The translations under genes and the position numbers were made by a program. From Ignavibacteria bacterium (lineage in GTDB: Bacteria > Bacteroidota > Ignavibacteria > Tepidaquicellales > Tepidaquicellaceae): a stretch of DNA of 64,000 nucleotides. Of this stretch, positions 54,687 to 64,000 are shown in pieces (positions within the stretch are counted from its first letter, which is position 1; each line of letters opens with the position of its first letter). The stretch spans positions 28,059 through 92,058 of the forward strand of contig JADJWZ010000016.1 of assembly GCA_016716125.1 (NCBI GenBank). Direction: 5' to 3'. The notes below the pieces were generated by a model. That model worked only from the letters and a program-made list of their open reading frames with translations. It was not told the origin of the DNA and made no database searches.

Positions 54687-57600
54687 CTAGAAATTGTATC
54701 CGAGAGAAATATAGTATTTTGGACTTGAGAATTTATTCAGATTATAATTCCACGCTATATCAAACTTAAACGGGAATCCAAGTAAATTTGCTCTTGTACC
54801 GAATCCGGTTCCCATCAGAAGATCATTAGTTTCAGTGTGACCGTTAACCTTATGAACTAATTTTAACGCGTCGTTATTTGTCCACGCTGTTCCTGCATCA
54901 AGAAACGCAACACCTTCTATATTGGCAAATCCAAGAGGTAATGCGCCGAATATAAGATACTTAAATAGAGGAAATCTCATTTCAAGATTCAGAATAGAAT
55001 ATTTTGAACCTGACATTCTGTCATAGTTAAATCCTCTTAACGGTAGTCCCGGAGCTGAGAATGCAAAATCTTCAATATCAGAAATAGGTAAGTAATTATT
55101 TTCGTAAGTTGGGTCGATCCAGTTATCTGTTCCGCCAATAAAAAATCTTTGCGGATTTGGACCGAAACTGGCGCCGCCGGATAGTCTTGCGACAAATGTA
55201 TAATCATCGCTGATCTTCATGTAATGTCTGAAGTCTAAGAGAGAACTTGCAAAACCAATTCCATTTTCTCCAAATTTAGGTGAACCTGAAAAAGTAAGAT
55301 TATATCTCGTACCTGAAACAGGTGCAGTATATCCAAAAATAGTGTTGTCATGCACGAGACTGAAATATGGATTCAGGAAAGTTTTGGTCTCAACCGGTTC
55401 GATGGAAATGTCAAGATTTTCTCTGGTGATATGTTGTATACCTACACTTCCTTCTATTCTTTTAAATCTTGAAATCGGCAGAGAAGCAGAAACGAATCCT
55501 CCTAAAGTTCTGTAACGGTAAAGAAAATTATTAACGGTAGTTCCGTATGTCAGAAATCTGGCAGTATGATATAATTGAAATCCGTAATCAATTCTCTGAG
55601 GCAGATAATAATATGCAACTGCATAATCACTGTTCTTAATATCTATGATAAGTGATGTCTGAATATAAATTCTGTGATTTCCAAGTATATCACTCAAAGC
55701 TACCTGAGCTACGCCGCGCAGTCCGTAAAATGTAGTGTAATCTGCATTCCCATATACAAGATCAGGTGAGAATTTAATCTTATAATCCTTTATTTTATAA
55801 GACCCGTCATCATTGAAATTGTTTGCTACTTTAAAATTCGAATTACCGAAATAAGCTGAATCTTTCATACTCGAGGACATATTTCTCGGAGTTTCGAAAC
55901 TAATACTTACATCATCACCATATGTCTTTACACTGTCATTAGTTTCTTTAATTTCATTTTTGACTAATTCAGAAACCGTATCCTGTTTTTCAATATTTAC
56001 TATATCTGTTTCCTGTTCATTATTCAGTGAATCAATTGCTTCAGTTAATGAAAGCGAATCCATACCGGTTTTCAAAGAATCAACTGCAACAAAGAGTGAA
56101 TCCACATCACCGGTTTCTTCATTAACTGCATAATCCGCGCTGTCTACAAATTTAAAATCTTTCCTTCTGCCGAATTTATTGTCGTAATCTTTCATCTTCT
56201 TTGCATAGTCAGTAAGTTCCAGTTCTTCCATGCCGAGATTTATATCAAACGGATTATCTATTGAAAAAATATCATACCCGCCTTTATTAAGAGATACGAA
56301 TAATACTTTCTTTCCGTCTCTGGACAAGCTTAGCTGGTCAATGGGATTCAATGAGTTAGTTATAGGTCTGTCAATTATTTTGCCGGTAGAATCTTTTTCT
56401 CTGAGATAAATATTACTGATCCCGTTCTTATCTGAGATATAAAGTAGTTTACTTCCGTCTGAATTTATCTGTACATAACTTTCCTTAGCGTTTTTGGAAT
56501 GACTTAACCTTGTAATTTCTTTAGTCGCAACATCAATTCTGTAATAGTCATTTCTTGAATAATCATATTCCCACATTTTAAAATCTTCCGGGATCATTGA
56601 AGGTACAGTAAAGCTTCCCCTGTCTGATGTAAAGAATATGGACTTTCCGTCAGCTGCCCACGTTGGGTTTGCGTCTGTGAAAACATCATCGGTTAGATTC
56701 TCAAGCTTTTTAGTTTTGATATGATATATATAAAGATCAGGTTTCTCTTTCCTGGTTCCGATGAAAGCAAATTTATCACCGGCGGGAGACCATCCGATAT
56801 AGTTGATCCCGTCAAAATGTAAATTGAACTCCTGCATATCTTCCGTAATTATATCTACTATATATATAACATCTGATCCGCCTGATTTAACACTTATTGC
56901 AATTTTCCTTCCGTCAGGTGACCATGCGAGTCCGGGAGTAAGAATATGAAGCTCTTCAAAATCTGTTGAATTATTTCCTTCAATAATTTTTTTCAGGATC
57001 TTTCCGTTTTTTGTACTTGCAATGAAAACATCGAAAAGATCATCCTGATTTGAAATGAATGCGAATTTGTCTCCATTCGGGGAAATAACAGGAGAGATAT
57101 TATATGAACCACCGTCTTCTTCATGGCTGGTCAGCTGCTTTGCAAAATCCTTAACATCTTCTCTTGTTTTCAGTTCTGTCCAGTAAGTTTTCTTAAGATA
57201 AGACTGCCATTTTTCATCAAGCTTTGCCATTGACATCTGGTAGGTTTTCATAAAACCTCTATCGACATCTCCGTAAGCTTTGATATTATTCATCAGTATC
57301 CCTAACTTATCCTCTCCGTATGTATCCGCGAGAAAAGAGAAAAAACTCTGTCCGCCCCTGTATGCGAAATAGCCGCCCATGTATTCAAGCGGCGGTACGT
57401 AATTATGAATAGTTGCATCACGCATGAACATATCGGTCTGCTTATCAAGTCCATATCTGCTCTGTACTTCAGCCATACCTTCACTGAACCAAAGAGGGAA
57501 GGCAAGAGAAATATTTTTGGATATAATATTCTGAATCGAACCGCCGTAATACATATCATTCATAAAAGCATGAAGTAGTTCGTGATGTATTACGTGTCTG

Positions 57601-58010
57601 AATTTTTCATAATCTCCTTCAAAAGGAATATTGATCCTGTTTTTGAAAAGCTCTGTTACTCCGCCGATCCCTTCCGAAAGAAATTCATCCACTACATTAT
57701 TCTGCTGAAAATCTATATGTGAATTATAAACTATGACAGGTATTCTGTTAGAAATGTTGTAATCTATATTTTCTGACATATTTCTCAGGGCTTCCTCAAT
57801 TGTATGAGCGGTGAATTCAGCAAGCTTATATCCGCCTTCGCTGAAATATATATCAAAATGTTTTGACTGTAAATAGCTCCACTTAAAAGTCTCGTACTGC
57901 ACTTTGTTTTGTCCGAAAACTGCATTTGACTGAGCATATGAGTTATCGGATAAGAAAAATATCAAACTCAAAACAATCAAAGCGCATGCCGGAATTTTAA
58001 TTTTTTTCAT
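54687..58010 (-). CDS. Outer-membrane fusion: HExxH metallopeptidase-like, TolB-type propeller and BamA-like barrel
   Basis: An 1107-residue protein with a signal peptide (MKKIKIPACALIVLSLIFFLSDNSYA). Residues about 40-260 resemble peptidase MA-like gluzincins: HHELLH near 143 is an HExxH zinc site and WFSEGMAEV supplies the third ligand. Residues about 290-590 are WD40/TolB-like repeats (VISPNGDKFAFISNQ, LAWSPDGRKIAIS, PTWAADGKSIFFTSDRG, LSLSRDGKKVLFVS). After a Ser/Asp/Glu-rich linker (about 610-710) the last 380 residues look like a BamA/surface-antigen barrel (FFIGGTDNWIDPTYENN, GLPLRGFNYD, PLFKYLIFGALPLGFANIEGVAFLDAGTAW) and end YISLGYNF. The metal site appears intact. Whether it cleaves substrates or only helps assembly in the outer membrane is unknown. 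Single gene. Confidence 0.85.
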   Translation of the reverse strand: MKKIKIPACALIVLSLIFFLSDNSYAQSNAVFGQNKVQYETFKWSYLQSKHFDIYFSEGGYKLAEFTAHTIEEALRNMSENIDYNISNRIPVIVYNSHIDFQQNNVVDEFLSEGIGGVTELFKNRINIPFEGDYEKFRHVIHHELLHAFMNDMYYGGSIQNIISKNISLAFPLWFSEGMAEVQSRYGLDKQTDMFMRDATIHNYVPPLEYMGGYFAYRGGQSFFSFLADTYGEDKLGILMNNIKAYGDVDRGFMKTYQMSMAKLDEKWQSYLKKTYWTELKTREDVKDFAKQLTSHEEDGGSYNISPVISPNGDKFAFISNQDDLFDVFIASTKNGKILKKIIEGNNSTDFEELHILTPGLAWSPDGRKIAISVKSGGSDVIYIVDIITEDMQEFNLHFDGINYIGWSPAGDKFAFIGTRKEKPDLYIYHIKTKKLENLTDDVFTDANPTWAADGKSIFFTSDRGSFTVPSMIPEDFKMWEYDYSRNDYYRIDVATKEITRLSHSKNAKESYVQINSDGSKLLYISDKNGISNIYLREKDSTGKIIDRPITNSLNPIDQLSLSRDGKKVLFVSLNKGGYDIFSIDNPFDINLGMEELELTDYAKKMKDYDNKFGRRKDFKFVDSADYAVNEETGDVDSLFVAVDSLKTGMDSLSLTEAIDSLNNEQETDIVNIEKQDTVSELVKNEIKETNDSVKTYGDDVSISFETPRNMSSSMKDSAYFGNSNFKVANNFNDDGSYKIKDYKIKFSPDLVYGNADYTTFYGLRGVAQVALSDILGNHRIYIQTSLIIDIKNSDYAVAYYYLPQRIDYGFQLYHTARFLTYGTTVNNFLYRYRTLGGFVSASLPISRFKRIEGSVGIQHITRENLDISIEPVETKTFLNPYFSLVHDNTIFGYTAPVSGTRYNLTFSGSPKFGENGIGFASSLLDFRHYMKISDDYTFVARLSGGASFGPNPQRFFIGGTDNWIDPTYENNYLPISDIEDFAFSAPGLPLRGFNYDRMSGSKYSILNLEMRFPLFKYLIFGALPLGFANIEGVAFLDAGTAWTNNDALKLVHKVNGHTETNDLLMGTGFGTRANLLGFPFKFDIAWNYNLNKFSSPKYYISLGYNF

Positions 58011-58107
58011 ATTAATCTGGATTTAATTAAATTTGATTTGGTATTTCTCTGAACACTATCAAATTTAAATAGTTTCACATTGTTTTAAGGAAAAATATAA
58101 TTTTTCA

Positions 58108-60459
58108 TTACTTAATAAGCAACATACTCTTCGAAGTCAGGTTGTTTTTGGTTTCAAGTCTGTAATAATAAACTCCGCTCGGAAGACTGCTTCCGTCAAA
58201 TGTGACCTTGTATGTACCCGGAGACTGGTTCTCATTAACGAGCATCTTGATCTCATGTCCGAGTATATTGTAAATTCTGAGCTTAACTAATTCCGCTGAG
58301 GGTATTGAATATTCAATAACGGTTTTAGGATTAAAAGGATTCGGATAATTCTGATTTAATTTATATCCTTCAGGTAATACTGAAGAGATCTGTTCGACGC
58401 TTATCGTTCCGCCTGCAAGTGAATATCTCTTCGCAAAATCCTGCAGATACTGATTAGCAGCAAGTGAATCATATATCAAAAGTATATTCTCATCATTACC
58501 GGTTGTAGCAGCGGTTGAATAATTATAAGAACCGGTTTGAACGATCGGATCACTTGAAGGCATATCTGCATCTATCAGAATATATTTACTGTGCAAAAGT
58601 CCCGGCTGATTATCGAGATAAACAGGCGCGGGAGGATTCCATGGGAAATTTCCTCCGATACCTTTCATTTCCGGATAGACGCTTGAAGGATCAGTTCCGT
58701 TACCGTCGTCAAATACTCCTCGTACCATTTTATCCGGAGGATTAAACTGAGTCTTCATTCTGTTTGCGATCTGAAATCTTGTAAAAGCAAATGCGCAGAA
58801 GAAAATTGATTTTTGTGTATTATTACCGATCATATTTTCAAGTACGGATGCAGTCGGATCAGACGGAGAAAAATAACTCTCGACTTTTTTACCGTTTATA
58901 TAAAAAAGATGCGGCGTGTTGTCAGTTTTTTCAGCGCCGAATTTTGCAAGCGAAGGATTGTTGATCTCATTATGTGATCCCCACATTTCCTCAAACTCAC
59001 GTGTATATGTATTGCAAAGCGCCTGATCCTGAATGAATATTACATTCTCAGCATCATCATAAAACTGAGCATTGGTAATGTTTGCTGAACCTGTCCAGAG
59101 CCAGTCATCTGCGTATGAATTGTCATTCCTTGCGTCAAAGATAAAAAATTTATTGTGCATTATATTGGAACCCTGCGGTCTCTGTGAAACCCTTATACCG
59201 GAATTTATCAGATCCTGCACAAGCGCCTGAGTATTTCCGTCCCTGTGATCATAAACCATTCTGATCTTAACTCCTCTTATCAAAGCATTTATCAGCTTAT
59301 CTTTGATCTGAGTTACTTCATTAAATGAATACATCGCAAAATCTATTGAGTAAACAGCGGAATCAATTCTCTGTCCGAGTCTTACTTTCAGGTCAACGTT
59401 ACCGACAGCATTATTATTCGGCATTGCATATGAGTTATCAACTTCCTTATTAAAATAAATTTCATACTTTCCTGTAGATGCCGGATTGGAAGATGTTGAA
59501 AAATATTTCACGGAGCTGATACTTGTGCCGCTACTGTTTGTAGAATACGCAACAGCGTAATAAATTTTACCGGATGCAAGATTGGTTAATGTAAAACTAT
59601 GGTTTGTAGTAGGTGTTGCGCTATACATAGAATCCGTGAAAACAACCGGCTGAAACAATGAATCCGATCTGAAATATTTTATTTTACTGTCGCCCGGATC
59701 CTGTGTAGTCCATGTCAGTGTAACGCTGTTTGAAGTTATGTTCGATTCAGCCGGAACTGTAAGAATTATCGGACCGCCTGACTGAATTATATCAGTTGTA
59801 AATCTCGGGAGAAACTGATAACCTGAACTGTAAGGAGGCGATGAATCAAACTGAGCCGCCGCCGCTATACAGTCGAATGTTCCTGTCGGGATCACTGTCC
59901 CAACAAGATTTGAATTATTATCTATTCTCAGCTGACCTGTGCCTGTTGCATCTGTTACGGTATAATTTGTGTTCGCCTGAAATGTACCTGAACCTGTAAT
60001 AGTCAATCCGTTAATACGAATAAGTTTACCCTCGTACTCTTCAGTTCCGTTAAATGTCTGAGTGTTGAACTGATTTATTGTGATCACTTCCGGATCATAA
60101 ACCGGATTACTGTTGCTTACAACTGAAAACGAAGGTGTGCCGCCGTCCGTGGAATATACCAGCTCCGAGAGTCCGTTAAAGTGACCGACTTTTGCAGTTA
60201 CTATCACGCTGTCTCCGATACTAATTGCAGCTGTAAACTCATTATAAAAAACCGCTATACCATGTGTTACATCCTGAATGTAAGCCGGACCGCCGAATTC
60301 GTTAGCTACCGTTACTACACCGGTTATTGTTTTGAATTGATCTATCTGAACAGGCAGACCGTTTGCATCGTTTGGTTTGATAGATAGTATGGGAACTATC
60401 TGAGCGTTGGCAATTGTAAAACTCATTGTAAAAGCCAGCAGTAATAATATTGTTTTCAT
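58108..60459 (-). CDS. Secreted phospholipase D-like protein with N-terminal OB-like and FN3 domains and T9SS sorting tail
   Basis: A 783-residue exported protein with signal peptide MKTILLLLAFTMSFTIANA. Residues about 20-225 resemble an OB-fold/DUF5689-like nucleic-acid-binding part (FKTITGVVTVANEFGGPAYIQD, YEGKLIRINGLTITGSGTFQ). An FN3 domain follows (about 230-325). Two PLD halves each carry an HKD motif, HNKFFIFD near 433 and HSKYILID near 621, each followed by a TGSxN segment, so the active site is complete. A T9SS tail (QNYPNPFNPKTVIEYSIP ... SMLLIK) starts near 695. The PLD fold covers phospholipases and nucleases; OB-like N-terminal sequence favours a nuclease, as inference. Gene stands alone, with 31 bp to the upstream membrane-protein gene. 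Confidence 0.88.
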   Translation of the reverse strand: MKTILLLLAFTMSFTIANAQIVPILSIKPNDANGLPVQIDQFKTITGVVTVANEFGGPAYIQDVTHGIAVFYNEFTAAISIGDSVIVTAKVGHFNGLSELVYSTDGGTPSFSVVSNSNPVYDPEVITINQFNTQTFNGTEEYEGKLIRINGLTITGSGTFQANTNYTVTDATGTGQLRIDNNSNLVGTVIPTGTFDCIAAAAQFDSSPPYSSGYQFLPRFTTDIIQSGGPIILTVPAESNITSNSVTLTWTTQDPGDSKIKYFRSDSLFQPVVFTDSMYSATPTTNHSFTLTNLASGKIYYAVAYSTNSSGTSISSVKYFSTSSNPASTGKYEIYFNKEVDNSYAMPNNNAVGNVDLKVRLGQRIDSAVYSIDFAMYSFNEVTQIKDKLINALIRGVKIRMVYDHRDGNTQALVQDLINSGIRVSQRPQGSNIMHNKFFIFDARNDNSYADDWLWTGSANITNAQFYDDAENVIFIQDQALCNTYTREFEEMWGSHNEINNPSLAKFGAEKTDNTPHLFYINGKKVESYFSPSDPTASVLENMIGNNTQKSIFFCAFAFTRFQIANRMKTQFNPPDKMVRGVFDDGNGTDPSSVYPEMKGIGGNFPWNPPAPVYLDNQPGLLHSKYILIDADMPSSDPIVQTGSYNYSTAATTGNDENILLIYDSLAANQYLQDFAKRYSLAGGTISVEQISSVLPEGYKLNQNYPNPFNPKTVIEYSIPSAELVKLRIYNILGHEIKMLVNENQSPGTYKVTFDGSSLPSGVYYYRLETKNNLTSKSMLLIK

Positions 60460-60490
60460 TAATATATATTTATTTAATTTATAATTTATT

Positions 60491-62353
60491 TTAGTTTAAA
60501 GTCTTTGAAAAAGTGTTATTTATAGCGTTAATTATCAATCCATTTTGCTCCTCTTTTATTTTCCTGTCGATCTCCGATCTCACTCTTTCCGGATCAGCCG
60601 CAACAGCGTTTTCCAGCACCTTTTTCTGATACATAAAATTATAAGGAGTTACATATTTGTATTCAAACCTGTCTATCACATCTTTAAACTTCGGCTCATT
60701 CTTAAGATATAAAAAAGATTTGTCATCCCAGAATACAAGCTTCCATTCATCCGGCTTTTTACTGAAGTAAGAAATGATCGAGGATTCCATTTCATTCGGG
60801 ACTCTCACCAGGTCAGGAGCGAGATAAATGGAATAGTCAAAATCATATTCATTAAGTTTCTTTTCAAATCCCGGACCTTTGCCCATCAGAGTATTATATT
60901 CATTAAAGATCTCATCGTTAAGATTTCTGCTGTCAATGAAATTTTTACTTTCGGGAAAATTCCACACAAGAAATCCGCCGCTTCCGAAATGATTCAATGG
61001 TCTCTGACCGGTCTGCGGAATGTTATTCTCCTTCATAAATTCAAACATCTGAACAGGCATAAAATCTGAGTTAATGCCAAATCCCGAGACTCTGTAATAT
61101 TTCAAATGATCCATATACAGTTTGTCATTTGGAATATTGAATATAAGAAACAAAAGAAAAGCTTCAAGAATAACTTTTGGGACAGGACTGACATTAAAGA
61201 AATTCTTAATCCCGTCGCCTTTAAGATTTGTTATTATAAAAAATAATGCAACACCGAAAAATGCCGTTATAATTAAAATATAATCAACTGTAAACCTGAC
61301 GGCTCTGACAGAATATATTGCGAATACTATAAAGAGCATTCCGGTAAAAAGATCTTTCCTTTTAAATGAATAATAAAGTACAAGCAAACCTCCGAAGAGG
61401 AATACCTTATATATATTGGTTACAAATCCCGACCCGAACATTTCATCAAATGGCGATCTCCATTCGTTAATGGTCTCGAGCAGTTTCATCTTTGTATGAT
61501 CATATGCATAAAAATAAGTAGCGATGCCGTTCGGATTTATGATCATTACTATTATGGAAAGAAAAAACATTAGTCCGAGTATCTTCAGTTCGCGCTGTGT
61601 CAATGCCGGGATTTCCTTTGTAGAAAATTTTTCCGGCTTCAGATAAATTATCACTTCGCTTAAAAGAAATACAAACAGCAGCAGCGCGCCTGCAAGCACT
61701 CCCATGTGAATATTCGCCCAGAGAAGAAACAGAACCGGAAATAAATAAAGAGTCTTTATATTTTTCCTGTTGAAATATTTGAAATCAGTAATAAGATATA
61801 TCATGACTGCAAAAAACAATAACGACATTATATGCGGCCGGGGAGTGAGACGGTCTATCATTCCGAATGCTGTCAGAATAAATGTCAGAAATATCAGAGT
61901 ATAACTTACATTGAACTTTCTCATCACACGGAAAAATATAAAAAATATCAGCAGGAAAATTATCGTGCGGAATATAGATATTGCCGTGTATCCGCCGATG
62001 TTATAAAGTCCGTAAGTAATAAGATCCCAGCCCCATTCAAACGGCATCCATTCCTGACCTTGCGTTACGAATCCGAATATATCCTCAGACGGAACGTGAT
62101 GAGTCTCCGTAATGTATTTCCCCGTGGCAAGATGCCAGAAGACATCATCATCGCCGGTGATCTTAAAGGTTGTAAATAAAATTATAAATACAGTGAACAG
62201 AATTATCAGTCCGTAATTATAAAGCGGGTTATCTTTTATAAAAGGCTGCTTAGCAGATGTCTGAGTCTGAATCTTACCTGATTTCTTATTTTGTTTCCTG
62301 TTTTGTGATTTAGCCAATTTACTGAAGATCAGTTGAAAGTTTATATCTGACAA
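60491..62353 (-). CDS. Large multi-pass membrane protein, glycosyltransferase (PMT/STT3)-like layout, function unknown
   Basis: A 620-residue protein with about 11-12 hydrophobic segments in residues 45-420 and a soluble C-terminal part (about 430-620). The first extramembrane loop has DDVFWHLATGKYITETHHVPSEDIFGF, a D-x-x-x-W-H-x-x-T-G pattern seen in large families of membrane proteins related to lipid-linked-sugar transferases, where an acidic loop residue acts in catalysis. No exact family is claimed. The start is uncertain: the frame opens at a TTG at 62353, which overlaps the upstream NHL gene by 35 bp; a second TTG at 62317, two bases after that gene's stop, would give a start without overlap. 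Co-transcribed with the NHL gene. Confidence 0.7.
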   Translation of the reverse strand: MSDINFQLIFSKLAKSQNRKQNKKSGKIQTQTSAKQPFIKDNPLYNYGLIILFTVFIILFTTFKITGDDDVFWHLATGKYITETHHVPSEDIFGFVTQGQEWMPFEWGWDLITYGLYNIGGYTAISIFRTIIFLLIFFIFFRVMRKFNVSYTLIFLTFILTAFGMIDRLTPRPHIMSLLFFAVMIYLITDFKYFNRKNIKTLYLFPVLFLLWANIHMGVLAGALLLFVFLLSEVIIYLKPEKFSTKEIPALTQRELKILGLMFFLSIIVMIINPNGIATYFYAYDHTKMKLLETINEWRSPFDEMFGSGFVTNIYKVFLFGGLLVLYYSFKRKDLFTGMLFIVFAIYSVRAVRFTVDYILIITAFFGVALFFIITNLKGDGIKNFFNVSPVPKVILEAFLLFLIFNIPNDKLYMDHLKYYRVSGFGINSDFMPVQMFEFMKENNIPQTGQRPLNHFGSGGFLVWNFPESKNFIDSRNLNDEIFNEYNTLMGKGPGFEKKLNEYDFDYSIYLAPDLVRVPNEMESSIISYFSKKPDEWKLVFWDDKSFLYLKNEPKFKDVIDRFEYKYVTPYNFMYQKKVLENAVAADPERVRSEIDRKIKEEQNGLIINAINNTFSKTLN

Positions 62354-63404
62354 TTCTGTTATTCCCGGTATCAGCTATGTAAAGCACTTTATTAAAGAAA
62401 GAAACTCCCATCGGATTCCTAAGCTGATTCACGCCGTCACCCGTTCCGCCGAATGATTCCCTTTTATAAACTCCGAGACTTGTAAATTTATAAAGTGAGT
62501 CTCTTGTATTATCCACTACAAAAATATTATTGGAAGGATCAAGCGTAATTCCCTCCGGTGTCCCGAGCTGAAAATTCAGCAGATCTACATTATCACCGGG
62601 CAGAAATCTCGGATCATATGTTCCTTTAAGATCGTCATATACAAACCATTCCACTTTAAAACCAAATTCAACAGTATTTCTCGTTATTATAAAATCCGTC
62701 GGTCGGTTATCGAATGTAGTGATCGCCGACATTTTATCAATGGAATATATTCCGTTTCCCGTCGGCTGAAATCCACCGAGTACAGTAACTGAATTTACCG
62801 AATTGATCCCAGACACATTCAGAAGAGCGTTGTCAGGATCCAGTGAACTTATATTATCCGGTCCTCTTCTGGTTATTATATATGTATTATCCGAAAAAAC
62901 GCCGACGTCTGTAAATTTCCTGCTTCTGCTCGAAAGGGGAGTTGCGAAATCAGATCTCATAAGCGGCAGCAGTGCTGCGTTGGAAATAACTCCCCCGGCT
63001 TCTACCAGTTTGATCCTGTAAAGAATGCTTAACGTATCCGGAAAAATTAATGAAGTCGTATCGGCTATTACAAGCAAATCAAAATTGTAATCCTGAGCTA
63101 TTGCCCGCGGATTGAAAACCGGTATCGAACCGATCTCTCCGCCTGACAGATCCATCTGAACCACTCTGTTGTTTTTTGTATCGCATACATAGATCAGCGG
63201 CTCTCTGCCGAGCAGTACGTCTTCAGGCTTGTTAAACTGCGTCCATACCGGCGACTGCTGAACGTATGTGGTTTCGGTAACGACCGATCCGCCGCCTGTT
63301 GTGATAGGGAACTGTGACAGATCAGTTTTATCAGCGCATGATGAAAGCCATACGACAGATAATGTGAATAAAAGATATATGTATTTCATTTTATTTAAGA
63401 TCAT
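62319..63404 (-). CDS. NHL-repeat lipoprotein
   Basis: A 361-residue predicted lipoprotein: signal MILNKMKYIYLLFTLSVVWLSSC with lipobox LSSC, then a beta-propeller of NHL-type repeats. Clear repeats are FNKPEDVLLGREPLIYVCDTKNNRVVQMDL near 60, LGTPEGITLDPSNNIFVVDNTRDSLYKF and LRNPMGVSFFNKVLYIADTGNNRIVRYKL near the end. NHL propellers usually bind proteins or ligands. Its ATG overlaps the end of the upstream PorV-like gene by 4 bp (63401-63404), so the two are translationally coupled. Function unknown. Confidence 0.85.
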   Translation of the reverse strand: MILNKMKYIYLLFTLSVVWLSSCADKTDLSQFPITTGGGSVVTETTYVQQSPVWTQFNKPEDVLLGREPLIYVCDTKNNRVVQMDLSGGEIGSIPVFNPRAIAQDYNFDLLVIADTTSLIFPDTLSILYRIKLVEAGGVISNAALLPLMRSDFATPLSSRSRKFTDVGVFSDNTYIITRRGPDNISSLDPDNALLNVSGINSVNSVTVLGGFQPTGNGIYSIDKMSAITTFDNRPTDFIITRNTVEFGFKVEWFVYDDLKGTYDPRFLPGDNVDLLNFQLGTPEGITLDPSNNIFVVDNTRDSLYKFTSLGVYKRESFGGTGDGVNQLRNPMGVSFFNKVLYIADTGNNRIVRYKLSTDLQ

Positions 63405-64000
63405 TTAAAATTCGGGAATAAAATATTTAATGTAAACCTGTGTGAAATGCCGAGCTCCTTGTAATTTGCAAGCGAGTAATCAAAGTTTGCATGAGCAAAT
63501 GAGATAACCGTCTTGGCTCCTACACCGGCTGAGAAATTTTCTGAATCGACATTCAGCTTATACCCGCCTCTGAAAAAGAGAAACTCCTTGAATGCATATT
63601 CAAAACCGAAATTAAGATTCTCGGCGTTATCTGTTGGACTGTTGAGCTGAACGGAAGTAGTAAGTCTGTTCTCCTTATTAAGTATCGGCTCAATTGCAAA
63701 CCCAAGCTGAAACAAAGTCGGCGGCGGAAATTTCTGAAATGAATTCACAGTACTGCCGCTGACAAGCGTAACACTGCCGGATGGACTTAGCTGACCGCCG
63801 AAGTTCGAGATCATGATCCCGAATCGTGAAGTGCCGAGACCTGTCCGGTATGACGTTGCAATGTCTCCGAGAATGCCGTCTATTTTTAGTTCGCCGAGAT
63901 CTTCCCGCACATACTTAATGGTCGCGCCGAATGAGAACTGGTCAGTCATCTGCCGCGCATAAGACAGTCCGATATTCAGATCGGAGAATCTGAAGAATTC
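63401..64000 (-). CDS. PorV/PorQ-like outer-membrane beta-barrel protein, partial at right edge
   Basis: The frame continues unbroken to base 64000, so the true start is outside the window; at least 200 residues are visible. The pattern of short amphipathic strands (SDLNIGLSYARQMTDQFSFGATIKYVREDL, RFGIMISNFGGQLS, PTLFQLGFAIEPILN, LNFGFEYAFKEFLFFRGGYKLN, ELGISHRFTLNILF) is that of the PorV/PorQ/UPF0164 barrel family. PorV shuttles T9SS substrates to the surface attachment complex; PorQ helps anchor them. Which member this is cannot be said. It is coupled to the NHL lipoprotein gene by a 4-bp overlap. Confidence 0.8.
   Translation of the reverse strand, partial: EFFRFSDLNIGLSYARQMTDQFSFGATIKYVREDLGELKIDGILGDIATSYRTGLGTSRFGIMISNFGGQLSPSGSVTLVSGSTVNSFQKFPPPTLFQLGFAIEPILNKENRLTTSVQLNSPTDNAENLNFGFEYAFKEFLFFRGGYKLNVDSENFSAGVGAKTVISFAHANFDYSLANYKELGISHRFTLNILFPNFK

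Noticed and set aside
1..64000. CRISPR arrays, transposases, integrases or prophage genes
   Set aside because: No regularly spaced direct repeats with spacers and no recombinase-like proteins were seen on either strand.

Overview
The window reads as chromosomal DNA of a low-GC, Gram-negative member of the Bacteroidota/Chlorobiota/Ignavibacteriota group, most like an Ignavibacteria-type lineage (inference). The sequence signs are several secreted proteins ending in the YPNPFNP-type C-terminal sorting domain of the type IX secretion system (T9SS), a PorV-like outer-membrane protein, BamA-type and patatin-POTRA-barrel outer-membrane proteins, a bactofilin, and many genes with weak or absent Shine-Dalgarno sequences. 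No phage, integrase, transposase or CRISPR array was seen.

Layout. 1-4112 (minus strand): the end of an acyl-CoA carboxylase carboxyltransferase gene running off the left edge, clpX, a tRNA-Leu(UAG) and a toroid-fold terpene-cyclase-like protein. 4113-4577: a non-coding stretch with two related imperfect hairpin repeats. 4499-10396 (minus): a decayed paralogue and an intact copy of a multi-FN3 T9SS protein, with a duplicated terminator segment, then a further T9SS protein. 10623-25368 (mostly plus): miaA, two dockerin-tailed secreted proteins sharing a C-terminal module, an orphan transketolase C-terminal half, an HtrA protease, a bactofilin (minus), a GlcD-like oxidase, a thioesterase, a frameshifted nadC, three tandem small exported paralogues, a polysaccharide flippase and lexA.

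25372-34219 (minus): purB, a PDZ-membrane-GAF-PP2C phosphatase, a patatin outer-membrane protein, a sodium:solute symporter and an overlapping thiamine pyrophosphokinase. 34450-42550: a BatA-like vWA membrane protein (plus), then a DUF885 peptidase, sugar nucleotidyltransferase, alaS and a DUF454 protein (minus). 42794-54609: rpsR alone, a nuclease lipoprotein, an RsbV-RsbW-RsbU-like partner-switch cluster (minus), an anmK-SDR-epimerase-aldehyde dehydrogenase run, a MerC-like protein (minus), DUF4126, tRNA-Leu(GAG), and rpsF-ssb-rplI without rpsR between. 54687-64000 (minus): a metallopeptidase-TolB-BamA fusion, a phospholipase D-like T9SS protein, a large membrane protein, an NHL lipoprotein and a partial PorV-like protein at the right edge.

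The window combines housekeeping genes (translation, proteolysis, purine and NAD synthesis) with a rich cell-envelope and secretion set. I found no single obviously new defence or biosynthetic system. The most unusual items are the decaying tandem duplication of the FN3/T9SS gene, the paired hairpin repeats beside it, the shared C-terminal module of the two dockerin proteins, the three-paralogue exported cluster, the nadC frameshift, the RsbW-like protein that lacks the G1-box aspartate, and a palindrome covering the lexA start codon.
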